Origin: Dipteris shenzhenensis
Taxonomy: Eukaryota; Polypodiophyta; Polypodiopsida; Gleicheniales
DNA length: 64,000 nucleotides
Reading direction: 5' to 3' (one strand)
Assembly (NCBI GenBank): GCA_047967505.1
Contig: CM106539.1
This document shows positions 44,145 to 54,352 of this stretch, piece by piece. The notes beneath the pieces are model-generated. The model made no database searches and was not told where the DNA came from. It was given only the letters and a program-made list of their open reading frames with translations. The translations under genes were made by a program, and so were the position numbers. How positions within the stretch are numbered: the stretch's first letter is position 1; every line of letters starts with the position of its first letter.

Positions 44145-44236
44145 CATAGTTGTAAGACACGTTAAGACACGACACGTTAGACACGCTTTAGACACGAGTG
44201 TCTAAAGTGTCTTAAAGATAAGACACGTTTTCTAGT
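44145..44236. repeat. hAT left terminal/subterminal repeats
   Basis: AAGACACG and its variants recur about eight times in both orientations (GTCTTAAAG, TTAGACACG). Such subterminal repeats are the usual binding sites for hAT transposase. Confidence 0.85.
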
Positions 44237-44720
44237 TATAATAATATTAAATAAATATCAAATTTAAAAATGTAAGTATGTATAAGTACAACTTGGTAGC
44301 ATGACTAGCTGCTAGTTTTAACATTTTAGAAGTACAATGTAGTTAAGAGTGAAGACTTCTCACTTGTCAATTAAGACTTAAAAGTTAAATGCCAAGACTC
44401 GAGACTTAAAAGTTAAAAGTTAAGACTCAAGACTCATGGGCTTGCAAGTCATGACTCACAACTTTAAGGTTTAAAGTGCAAACCAACAATTTGATATTCA
44501 AAATTCCAAATTACAACTTAAAGAGCCTAGGGGGCTACATAGATGATAGACTGATAGTCAATCATCATAGATCAATAAAGTTTAAACATATGTCATAAAT
44601 AACTCGACCAATGCCAACAATCTAGTAGTCACATGTGACATGAATGAAATCTGAATCCTCATACATATAACTGAATGGGAAACTTTTGAATCTCAAGAGT
44701 CAAGTCTCTCAAGACTCATC

Positions 44721-45209
44721 CTAGTCTGAATCTGCTAGGTCACTGCCACTGTTGGATCCAAAGTCACCATCAGTGATAGTGTTACCCTCACTATCATACT
44801 GTGGCTCCTCAGGCACCTCATCCTCCTCCTCCTCCTCATCCTCCCCCTCCTCCTCGTCCAAGGCAGACCGCATAGGTGTATCTGACGAGGTATTCGCCAT
44901 AGCCATGGCTCTCCCATGGCCACGTCGAATGGCACAACCACGACCTCGTGCTCCTCTTCCACCACTCCTGCCTCTGACTCTGCCTCTTCCTCTGCCTCTG
45001 CCTCTGCCCCTGCCCTCACCTGTGTCCCTCTGTGCTGGAATAGCAATGGCTGATGATGCTGATCTACGACGTGAACGAGTGACTCGTCTATCTACGGTCT
45101 CTAGCTCTCTATGTAGCTGTGCATATATCTCCTCCTCATCAGCTTCAACTCTAGCATAAGTAGGCAACTTGGTTATGTCAATGCTTGTAGGATCCACCTG
45201 CAACAACAT
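44721..45209 (-). pseudogene. hAT transposase: low-complexity C-terminus
   Basis: 162 open codons with a GRGRGRGRGRGRVRGRSGGRG stretch shortened here to its pattern (repeated Gly-Arg) and then an acidic run of Glu/Asp. Such tails follow hATC in many plant hAT-like proteins. Whether it was ever translated with the transposase is uncertain. Confidence 0.55.
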
Positions 45210-45312
45210 TTAGAAGCCTATGTTATTATGTTCAATGTTCATTGTTATGATTTCAATTTCCTAGATATATTTAGAATCGAAATCATAGATGATAGAACAT
45301 GTTACAATAGAC

Positions 45313-46206
45313 TCAAGCTACCAATGTTACCTGCATTGGACCTGCCAAGTTTTTAAGCTTTCTTATAAGCCTCAAGTTTGCACGACAGTATACTAAGCGC
45401 TCGAGTTGCCTTGTGCTTAACTTGTTCCTTATTTTCACATGGATCAAAGAGTAGGAGCTCCAGTTCCTCTCGCATGCTCTTGTTGCACATTCCTTTTGGT
45501 TCCAAATCCCGATTGGCACTTACAAATCGAGATTAAAGGAGTGAGAATCAAGATCAATCATCATCTACATTTACAGTTTACCTAACCAGGAATAGCAAAT
45601 GCCAAAGATATATGTCTTAGCTCTCACCTGAGATAAAATCCGGAGAGCCAACTTCTGCACTCAAGGAGTGGAGTAGCCATATGTCTCCCACCACCCAATT
45701 GGCTTCACACAAATCTCTTTCCTTCTAGACATGGGTCTAGAGAAGGAAACACTCACACTATTCTGATACTAAGAAAGCTCCAAGTCTAGCTCCAATTGCT
45801 CATCCTCTGAAAAAACCCTCCCTATGTAGGCATCTCTATCCGCCAATAACTCTAGCTTATTGAATAAATCAGCTGACTTAACACGCAACTGCTCCATGAA
45901 ATGATGGACCAAGCCAAGAGTACTTCCCTCCATATCAGTCACCCGCAAGACAGCGAATAAAGGATGGAGAGCTTTCACTATGGACTCCATGTCAGTCCAA
46001 AGTGAGTGATCCAAGCACATCCTCTGTACTGTCATGCTCTCTGACCTGGTAGAGTCAGGCCACTCTAACCACATCCGAGACACCACTGTCTGTCGAAGAG
46101 CTGCATGCACTGCAAGAAGACGCTCCAAAACAATGTGCATGTATGCAAAGCGTGTCTTCGATGGCCGGACAATTTCCAAGTTGCTATGCTCTCTGAATAT
46201 GGCCAA
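45313..46206 (-). pseudogene. hAT transposase: C-terminal part and dimerisation (hATC) region
   Basis: 46206-45769 continues with LEIVRPSKTRFAYMHIVLER (the P(A/S)KTRFA motif), then DSLWTDMESIVKALHPLFAV. After a stop, 45519-45313 holds CERNWSSYSLIHVKIRNKLS and RLVYCRANLRLI, the ERNWS.(F/Y)..IH.K.RN+L motif of hATC. Exon-like breaks and at least one stop separate them; some of this could be introns. Confidence 0.88.
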
Positions 46207-46251
46207 GGCCTTGGGCTTCTTCTTAAAGAAGGCTGCAATGGTACTAGCAGT

Positions 46252-46791
46252 CTACATCACACAAGCAATCCAAGGGAGCCGACCGATGTCCTCCATGAGA
46301 AGGTCTAGGCAATGTGAAGCACAAGGAGTCCATACAATGGAAGGAAACTCTGCCTCCACAAGCTCTCCCATCCTCACATAATTACTTCCATTGTCTGTAA
46401 CAACTTGGACCACATTCTCAGGCACTATCTCGATGGTAGCTGCTTGAATATGCTGAAAAATGACTTCACCTGTAGTGCTAGCACCTCCTAGACCTATATC
46501 AACAGATTTCAAAAAATAGGTACCAAGGCATGAGGATACCAATATATTAATGATGCCCCTCCGCCTAACATCACTCCATCCATCAAACAGAATGCTGCAA
46601 CCAAATTTCTTCCATCCCTCCTTGATAGGATCAAGAGCTTTGTTAATTCTGCCTATCTCCTCCTCCAACACAGATGTCCTCATTGCACCATATGTCACAC
46701 CTGTCCATGTATTTGTAGCTCCCACAGCTGCCACTGTCTTGATCATCTCTTCCACTGTGGTGTTTGTAGGACACTGAAAGCAAAATTGCAT
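46252..46791 (-). pseudogene. hAT transposase: DUF659 catalytic part
   Basis: The segment contains GCSILFDGWSDVRRRGIINI, VVQVVTDNGSNYVRMGELVE and IVWTPCASHCLDLLMEDIGR. These are the DGW(S/T)D, TDN(A/G)SN and TPC(A/S)(A/S)HC(I/L)(D/N)L motifs of the RNase-H-like core of hAT transposases; the Asp residues in the first two are the presumed catalytic ones and are present. The open frame is 180 codons and among the better preserved pieces. Confidence 0.92.
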
Positions 46792-47325
46792 TCAATCACA
46801 GTCCTCCCAATTTCAATATCTGCCAAACGCTGCCTCTCTTTTTGCCAAGACTGTGTGGACAATGCACCTAATAAAGTCCCCTGGTTCTTTTTCGAAGTAG
46901 CCATAGTGGTGGATGGTGGTGAGGATGTAGCAAAAGCAATGCCCTCTTTCCTAGCCCTCTTCTCTGCATGAGAGGAACCAATAGCACTAGAGTCATTATC
47001 CATAGCATCATCAAGGTTGATAGTGTGAGACTCAGGCCTCAACAAATCCTCATCTTGCAAGGCAGCAGGCATGGTAACTAGGTCCACCACAAAGTTTTGG
47101 ATGATCTCTGATAACTTTCTGCGCAATCTCAAAAGGAACAAAAGTACATCCACCAATTCCCCTACCACCAAGTCCAAACACATGGAGAATAAGACGTGTC
47201 GCTGAGCTCACAAAAGGCTCGCCACAATAATTGCACTTCCACTCTTTGTTTCCTGACCCCGTTGCCACAGCAGGGTTAATCATAGTGGTATGGATCCCCC
47301 AAAGTGTATTTGGAGGTTTAGGCAT
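46743..47325 (-). pseudogene. hAT transposase: BED zinc finger region
   Basis: ATG at 47325 starts MPKPPNTLWG. Residues 31-60 hold C-x2-C (CNYC), His48 and Cys60 in the pattern ATRLILHVFGLGGRGIGGC, the BED finger that binds transposon ends. A frameshift near 47110 moves reading to another frame (LRRKLSEIIQNFVVDLV), which includes an acidic, Ser-rich linker and stops near 46745. Confidence 0.85.
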
Positions 47326-47921
47326 GGTAAATCTCTGCTGCTATGCTGTAATTCTCTGCTGCTATGACCTGCGACCTGTCATGTTCACATGCACACGAGC
47401 ATAATTCAATATAAATTTTGGAAGAAGTAGAACAAGCAAGTAAACTGTAATTTATAGACTAATTGTGTTGAGAAATGCACATGCCAAGCAAGCTGCAATA
47501 GAAGCTTCAAGGCTCAAGCATTAAGCAGTAACAAGTCTCATGCATAAAGCATATTACATGAGCAATGCTAGTATGGTGCTATGCAGCCCTAAGGAGGCCA
47601 AATTAATTAGGGCTTTCAGCCCATACTTTGCCCCCTTTAAATTTACTATTATACTAGCAGACTCTTATATGAAACAAGCCTAGAAGGGGGCCAACTTTCT
47701 TAGGGCTTTCAGGAATCAGCCCATAATTGCCCCAATTTTTTGGGAAAGGAGAAAGCAAGATGCAGAGTGGAGCCTTCAAGGCCTTCAAAAACAGCACTAT
47801 ATAACGAGATAAAAGAAGGCTGAAGCAAACGATGCACAACATGAACTTGAAGGCAGGCTGAGCTCCAATGTTGATGCTCGTCACCCAAACCAGCCGGCTG
47901 CAGCAGGTGCCAAAAATTGAA

Positions 47922-48086
47922 CGTACGGTAAATCCGTACAGGATACGGCAGGTCCGTACAATGTACGGCGAATCCGTACAGGGTACGTCAAGTCTGTACG
48001 GCGGGTCCGTACAATGTACGGGGAATCGCAGCAGCTGTGCGGGAGAGGCAAAAAAGCGTACAGGTACGGACGGCATGTACGGAGTC
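47922..48086. promoter_or_regulatory. CCGTACA/TGTACGG array at the 5' end of the hAT
   Basis: Twelve GTAC sites in about 160 bp, with CCGTACAATGTACGG (7-bp perfect inverted repeat) occurring twice, near 47953 and 48006. It lies between the right terminus and the transposase start, where the promoter is expected. The motif is the same as in the copia C and F leaders. Confidence 0.6.
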
Positions 48087-48164
48087 CAGACACGAAATGA
48101 GAATGCTATTTGGCATTTGCAAAGTCTAAGGTTCCAAAACGTAGGGTTTTTAAAATTTATTTAA

Positions 48165-48260
48165 AAATTTAGAGCGTGTCTAAACGTGTCTTAAGGTAAG
48201 ACACGTGTCTTAAGTGTCTTAAGTGTCTTACCATAAGACACGAGTGTCTTAACAACCATG
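48165..48260. repeat. hAT right terminal/subterminal repeats
   Basis: GTGTCTTAAG and AAGACACG(T) units recur about eight times, mirroring the left end. Confidence 0.85.
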
Positions 48261-48268
48261 ATCAAGAC

Positions 48269-50322
48269 TCCCATCCATCTCTGGGTCTCTCTCAGTGAGT
48301 GCCTAGAGTAGGCCTCCAGGTCCTACACAAAAAAAATCGGGCTGCGTGCTGCCTTGCTGCATCATCATACTCAAGGGTACACCAGTCCGAGAAAACTGGC
48401 CCAACCATCTTCTGTCCATCCACACGCGAAGTCCCTCCCACCAAGACTCAGGGATGGCTAGGTCAATCTCTCTCATCTGCTGCCCTGTCCCTCACAGATG
48501 TGCCACGATGCCAAGCCTCGCCTCTACCTCCATGGGTAATCTGCTCCATCTACCAAAGGACCCAGCCAGTCCACTGTCCCGCTACGCCCAACCAATGTGA
48601 GTCCACTGTCCGAGCATACGCCCCTCCTGATCTCGGATCTCTGGGTGCCAAACCCTATGGAGGCTCCTCATCAAGGGGGAACCCTTCCCCGTAAGAGGGG
48701 CCTCTAGAAAGATCCATCTGTGTGAAAGTTGCCACTGCCCCCCAATGCGTGGGGTGTTCCTGAGAACCCCTTGCTGTAAGAGGAGCTTCCACGGCTCTAC
48801 ACCTGGGGTGAGGCCGCGAACAAACAACTTGCCTAAGAGGCCTCTGCTCTGCATCTCCGGATCAATGATACCCAAGCCTCTCAGTGCCTACAGCATGATC
48901 ACCGTCTGCCAAGCCACCTGGCCTCTAGTATTCCTCGTGCCGTCCGAGCCTGCCTAAAGGAAGTTTTGAACCAACCGTCGGAGCTGCCAATGCACCCTCT
49001 GTGAAAACACCAGCAAGAGGCGATATACTAGGCCGTGGCAAGGACCTAGTTTGCCACTAAGGCACGACCTGCTAGGGAGAGTTTGGTTGAGCTCCAGTAA
49101 AGAAGCTTGCGCTAAATACTCTCAAGGCCTGGGACGATCTGCTGCTCTGCTCTAATGTCAATACCGACCTGGCTTCCAAGGTATCTCGCTTTTTGGCCCC
49201 GCGGTATCCATCTGAAGCCAAAGTCGCTCCCCCACTCACGAATCTCCTGTGTCTCCTCATAGCCTGTGAAGAAACCTGTGGACTTTGTCCAGGTGATCCA
49301 CGCACCCGAGGCCTTGCAATAGATAGCCAGGGCTCCCTTGACTCTCTCCAAACTCGTTGTGGTGCCCTCTATATACAAGGCCGTGTCATCTGCAAACTCT
49401 GAGTCCAGCAACTCCTCCTACCTAATTGGGAGCCTCAATCCTGTGAGGCCCGTCACCTGTAATCTCAAGTAATAGCCCAAAGCCTCCGCCACAAACAAGA
49501 AGAGAAAGGGAGTGAGGGGGAGCCATGGCGGACCGAAAGAGAGAGAGGAAAGGCCTCGCCCGTGTGTCCTCCGATAAGCATCTGGCTAGAGCTCCTCGCA
49601 TAAAGCGCAAAAACTCCTCTGACCCATCTGTCTGAGAAACCCAATCTCCGCATAGTACCCTCCAGGAAGGACCACTCCACCCTGTCGTAGTCCCTCTCAA
49701 AATCCAAAAGGAGGATGGCCAACGGCTGTGACTACTCCCTGGACCACCAATCCACTGCCTCCCAAAAGTGAAGATGTTGTCCAGGATGCTGCGCTCCTGG
49801 ATGACCCGGTCTATGTATCGTATATGATGTCAGTAAGATGGGGCCGTAACCGCAAACTCAAGACCTTGGCGAGGATCCAGTCTGCAATATCAAGCAAAGT
49901 GATCGGTCTCCACTACCGCATTCTTGACCTATCTCCCCCTTTCGGGATTAAACAAATCCACCCCTTGCTCAGCGGACTGAGGGAGGAAGCTCGTGTCAAA
50001 TATCTCCTAGCAAGGGGAGATGAACTCCCAGAAGTTCCAAAAGAAGGTCGGAGTCAAGCCATCCTTGCCAGGACACTTTTGGGTCGGGAGAGCCTTGAGA
50101 GCTTCCCAAAGCTCCTCATCCGTGAAAGGCTCCTCCAGACTACTGCACAAATCTTGCGAGACCACGATCAGAACGTGACCTCAAACTACCTCTCGGGCGA
50201 CAAGACTAGCTGGAGTCAAGCTCTCTGTTTCAAAGAGATGGCTGTAAAAAACCTGTGGTCAAGTCTAAAATCTCTTGCGGGTTTCTCCTCAACGCCCGCT
50301 CACGCTCCTCATCTATGAGATT
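48269..50322 (-). pseudogene. LINE E leader junction, RT and thumb
   Basis: ATG at 50322 gives MATPSNLI, the ORF1 start, and runs directly into EERERALRR and NPQEILDLTTGFYSHLF, which in LINE H lie just upstream of RT; ORF1 and the endonuclease are thus deleted. RT is frameshifted but recognisable: RPITLLDIADWILAKVLSLR, LLDFERDYDRVEWSFLEGTM, SSQMLIGGHTGEAFPLS, and LDSEFADDTALYIEGTTTSL with the FADD box near 49400-49380. YLGSQVGIDIRAEQQIVPGL marks the thumb. Confidence 0.85.
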
Positions 50323-50814
50323 CGAGGGTGTTGCCATAGAGCCCCTCTAGCCAGACCAAGGGTCACCACCAAGATTTTCTTTCTCTCAACAAGCACAAAA
50401 AATCCCACTGCAAAGGGAGAAAAGATAAAAGAGGAGGGGCGGGATGAGGCGGAGAGATGTCGATGGAGGAGGCAGAGAGGAGGCGAGCGGAAGAAGACAG
50501 GAAAGGAGGGAGAGGGTGGGGAAAGGGGCAGGGTGGCAGCGGGGGAATGCAAGGAGGAGGAGGTGAAGAGGTGGGGCGGAATGGTGGAGAAGGCAGGGAA
50601 GGCAAGGGGGAGGCGAGGGGGCAACGGAAGGAGGCAGGGGGAGGGGCGCAGGAGAGGCGAGAGGGAGGCCGAGGAGAAGGCAAGGGCGGGGGGGGGGGGG
50701 GGGGGGGGGGGCGGAAGAGATGGCGGGGGGGGAGGACATGGCAGCGGGAGGCAGAGAAGACGGTGGGGGGAGGCCGAGGAGAAGGCGGGGGGGCAGAAGA
50801 GTAGGCGGGCGGGA
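50323..50814 (-). repeat. LINE E CT-rich 5' leader with G24 run
   Basis: The sequence just upstream of the ORF1 start is shared with LINE H (62790-62860) and LINE G. Further upstream it becomes (CCT)n-like on the minus strand, with an uninterrupted run of 24 G on the plus strand at 50688-50711. Long open frames on both strands here are due to composition. Confidence 0.75.
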
Positions 50815-50859
50815 TTAGACAAGACTTCAATAGATTATATACTGTAAAAATCAATAAAA

Positions 50860-51127
50860 TGTGAGTATTGGGGAGAGAGAGAGAGCAAGAGAGAGTGAGC
50901 TGAGAGCTGAAAGCGTGAAAGCTTAGTTGCAATAGAAGAGTGTGAGAGTACAACTGGAAGAGTGAGAGATAAGGTTTTGTCCTAGTGACAAAACCTTAGT
51001 AGTCACTAACCATAGTTAGTGAACTAACTGCAGTTAGGGAGAAAAACCTCTTAAAGAGGGAAAAGTGCCCCTAACTAGCTTATTAAATTACATTGGTCAC
51101 TGCTGAATTATATCTATAAGTCTAACA
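50860..51127 (-). repeat. Copia F 3' LTR
   Basis: Minus strand TGTTAGACTTATAG to ACTCACA; the purine tract GCAGGGGGG precedes it. Confidence 0.94.
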
Positions 51128-51136
51128 CCCCCCTGC
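51128..51136 (-). other. Copia F polypurine tract
   Basis: Minus-strand TGCAGGGGGG-type tract directly upstream of the 3' LTR, identical to that of copia C. Confidence 0.85.
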
Positions 51137-51162
51137 AGTGCCAATATCATGTACAAGGCTGA

Positions 51163-52002
51163 TCAATCACCAAACAGATATAAGTTCAGGGCACTGCGAA
51201 ATGCTTGAGACCTTTCACGTGGTAGTGCTTTGGTGAAAATATCTGCAACGTTGTCATGTGTGGACACAAAGATCATACTGATCTCTCCTGCATGCAACTT
51301 CTCTCTAACGTAGTGATAGTGAACCTCAATGTGCTTCGTGCGAGCATGAAACACTGGATTCTTTGCCACTACAATGGCACTCTGACTATCAGTGAGAATT
51401 GGAGAAGGACCCTCCAATGACAGATGAAGATCAGCAAATAGACGTCGCAGCCAGACACATTCAACTGTTGCTGTGAAAGCTGCCCTGTACTCAGCTTCAC
51501 ATGATGAGGTAGCCACTGTAGATTGTTTCTTACTCAGCCAGGAAATGCAAGATTTACCCAAAAAGAAACAATTGCCACTAGTGGACTACCTAGTGTCATA
51601 ATCACCAGCCCAATCTGAATCACTGTAGGCATGCATCTGCAAGTCACCCCCCTTGGGAAATAACAAGCCAAAAGACTTAGTGCCCTACAAATAATGGAAG
51701 ATGCGCTTAACTGCCTGCCAATGCATAGTTTTTGGGCTGTGCATATACCTGCTCACCTGAGATACTGCAAATTGAATATCAGGTCTAGTGTTGCAGAGAT
51801 ATATGAGGCATCCAACAGCCTGACTGTAAGATGTGGCATCAACTGATTCTCCTGCATCATGCATTGTGAGTTTCAGCCCCGGCTCCATGGGAGTGGCTAT
51901 GGGCTTACAATCATGCATGTTAAATCTGTCCAAGAGTTTCTGCACATACTTGGACTGAGACATAACAATGCCACGTCTCTCTTGAGAGAACTGGATCCTC
52001 AA
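51163..52002 (-). pseudogene. Copia F RNase H and RT end
   Basis: 52002-51685 holds the end of RT and linker (QSKYVQKLLDRFNMHDCKPI, SYSQAVGCLIYLCNTRPDIQ); the frame breaks near 51690 and 51590. 51561-51163 holds RNase H with ISWLSKKQSTVATSSCEAEY and the RAAFTATVECVWLRR segment that copia C lacks, then VHYHYVREKLHAGEISMIFV and the stop at 51163. Confidence 0.92.
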
Positions 52003-52043
52003 ATAAAGTGAAGCAACCCCAAATCTGACATGTCAAAGGGGGT

Positions 52044-52661
52044 CTACAAATCAGCTTTGAAATCTGCAATATTATCTTCATTGGACCCTGTGAGCAGTAA
52101 GTCATCGACATAAAGAAGGATGACTAAAATTTCCCCCCCATCCATCTTGATGTAGAGGGTGCTCTCAGTAGGACTATTGTGCAGCCCTTTGCTGGTCAAA
52201 AAGGTATGAATCTTGGTGTACCATGCACGAGAGGCCTGTTTCAGCCCATACAAAGCTTTGTTTAGCTTGCATGCCTAAAGTGCATCTGCTGTAATTTCAA
52301 AGCATGGAGGTTGTTTGACATAAACCTCTTCCAGCAAGTCTCCATTTAAGAAGGCTGTTTTTATGTCCAACTGATGAGCATTCCACTCAAAATGTGCAGC
52401 CATTGCAATAACAGATCGGACGGTGGTCATCCGCGATGTAGGAGCAAATGTCTCCTCATAATCTATGCCCTTTTTCTGAGCATAGCCTTTAGCAACCAGC
52501 CTTGCCTTGTATCTGTCAATGGAGCCATCTGGCTTCCGTTTCACCTTGAAAACCCATTGTGTACCAATGGCATGTTTACCTGGTGGCAAGTCTACGACAT
52601 CCCAAGTCTGATTTTTCTTAATGGACTGCAACTCATCGTGCATGGCATTCATCCAATGCAC
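52044..52661 (-). pseudogene. Copia F reverse transcriptase
   Basis: NQTWDVVDLPPGKHAIGTQW, IDRYKARLVAKGYAQKKGID, QLDIKTAFLNGDLLEEVYVK (catalytic Asp), a stop at 52274-52276 replacing Gln, then LYGLKQASRAWYTKIH and the YVDD box at 52101-52112. Only one stop and one frameshift disturb the domain. Confidence 0.93.
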
Positions 52662-54100
52662 ATTGTCCTATGCTTCTTCGAATGTTGCAGGCTGCTCCTC
52701 ATCGAGAAGAGTACCTGCACATGCTGATTCCACTGAATTAGCACCTTCCATGTGCCTTGCTGCACTGCGAGTCCTGTAGGTAATGGAGCATCAACCTTAC
52801 TCTCTCTCAGAGTGTGTAACAGCCAGTTTGGGACTGTTTTTGCTGCATGTATGTTTGCAATTTCTTGCTGGAACACCTGTTCCACTGCCTGTGGAGGTGG
52901 CAAGACATCTTGTGGCTGAACTGGAGTATCGGGAGGTGGCTGTAAATTCTGATTTGCATCAGAAATATCAGCACGGGATCCCAAAGCAATGGGTAGTAAC
53001 CCCTCAAAAACATCCTCTGAAGAAGAAGGCATATGAAATTCAGCCTGAGTGTGAGCTGAATTTTCTACAAATATCACATCTCTACTGACCATGATCTTGC
53101 GTGTAGCAGGATTGTAGAGACGGTACCCCTTGCTTTTTGCACTGTACCCAACAAATATGCACTTAATTGCCTTATCTGACAACTTGTGCCTAAATTCAAC
53201 TGGCACATGAGCATATGCAAGGCATCCAAAGACTCGGAAATGATCCACTGAAGGCTTTCTCCCATTCCAGACCTCATAGGGAGTTTTTGTTTTCAAAGCC
53301 TTAGTGGGAGCCCGATTTAAAATGTAGTTGGCACACATCAGACCTTCAAGCCAGAATTTGTGAGGCATGTGTTTGCTTTTCAGCATACATCTGTCAATCT
53401 CCATAAGAGTTCTATTTTTCCTCTCAGCTTTGCCATTCTGCTGAGGCGTCAACCTCACTGTGAGCTGATGCACAATACCCTTGCCTTTCAGAAAAGCATC
53501 AAAATCTACAGACAAGTATTCCCCACCTCTATCTGTGCGCAATGTCTGTATCTTGAGTCCGGTTTTATTTTCAACCATGGCTGAAAAGTGTTTAAACACC
53601 ATAAACACTTCTGATTTGCGCTTCAGCCCAAAGACCCAAGTGAAATTGGAGTAATCATCAATAAAAGTAACAAAGTAGAGATGACCACCCAATGATGGAG
53701 TCCTCATGGGACCACAGACATCACTGTGTATAAGCTGTAATTTGCGGACAGCTTTAACTGAACCATCCTTTTTGAAGGGGAATCTATGCATCTTGCCTAA
53801 AATGCACCCTTCATAGGCATGTGGACGAGGTATCTCAAGAGGTGGCAATGCATCAACCATAGAGTGCTTCTGAAGTGTCATCAAGCTGTTGTAATGCATG
53901 TGGCCATATCGGGCATGCCATAATTCTGCATTCTGCATGGCAGCAGTAGGAGTAGAAACTGCAAGAGCATGGGCTGCTCTTTTCTCAAAAAGATCAAGCT
54001 GAAAAAGCCCACGCAGCAGAGTACCAGATAATCTCAAGGCATAATCATTTTCCCTGTCTCGGACAGCACATTTGTCATCCTCAAAGATGACCTGAAAATC
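52662..54100 (-). pseudogene. Copia F integrase
   Basis: An open stretch from the protease end into integrase: LWHARYGHMHYNSLMTLQKH and AYEGCILGKMHRFPF form the zinc finger, with the first Cys of CxxC changed to Tyr. HSDVCGPM, FVTFIDDYSNFTWVFGL, LRTDRGGEYLSVDFDAFLKG and PQQNGKAERKNRTLMEIDRC contain the DDE residues. FRVFGCLAYAHVPVEFRHKL follows, then the variable linker to RT. Confidence 0.92.
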
Positions 54101-54352
54101 CAGCCCTGTTAAGAGTGGACACTGAAAGAAGATTCTTGGTGATACCAGGCACATATAAGACATTTGAAAGTCTGAAAACCATGCAGCAGAGTACCAGATA
54201 ATCTCAAGGCATGATCATTTTCCCTGTCTCGGACAGCACATTTGTCATCCTCAAAGATGACCTGAAATCCAGCCCTGTTAAGAGTGGACACTGAAAGAAG
54301 ATTCTTGGTGATACCAGGCACATATAAGACATCTGAAAGTCTGAACGCTGAG
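54013..54352 (-). repeat. ~170-bp tandem duplication at copia F protease-integrase junction
   Basis: Copies 54013-54182 and 54183-54352 both start GCAGCAGAGTACCAGATAATC and differ at very few positions, including a one-base deletion. Copia C has the segment once, so the duplication is specific to F and recent. Confidence 0.95.

Larger units (their letters stand above)
44145..48260 (-). mobile_element. hAT DNA transposon with 8-bp target duplication
   Basis: Both ends carry an imperfect inverted repeat (CATAGTTGTAAGACAC on the left, CATGGTTGTTAAGACAC on the right strand) and are bounded by the perfect 8-bp direct repeat ATCAAGAC (44137-44144, 48261-48268), the size made by hAT transposases. 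Subterminal regions are full of AAGACAC(G)/GTGTCTT repeats. The 4.1-kb interior encodes a degenerate BED-DUF659-hATC transposase on the minus strand. It is inserted in LINE E, so it is younger than that LINE. Confidence 0.96.
42942..50814 (-). mobile_element. LINE E (L1-type), internally deleted, split by a hAT element
   Basis: The 13-bp direct repeat TTAGACAAGACTT flanks the unit at 42929-42941 and 50815-50827, and the left (3') end has an A-rich tail on the minus strand. Without the hAT it is about 3.75 kb. From 5' to 3' it has the CT-rich leader, the first codons of ORF1, a jump into the region just upstream of RT, the RT, and the C-terminal zinc region. The hAT lies between the RT thumb and the C-terminal domain. 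LINE H at 59335-63400 is the same family. Confidence 0.9.

Noticed and set aside
44752-45159. Ser/Pro/Leu-rich plus-strand open frame
   Set aside because: Mirror of the Gly-Arg and acidic low-complexity tail of the hAT transposase on the minus strand.
50313-50953. Long open frames on both strands, rich in Pro, Ser and Gly
   Set aside because: They lie in the CT/GA-rich LINE E leader; length on both strands follows from low-complexity composition, and no domain is visible.
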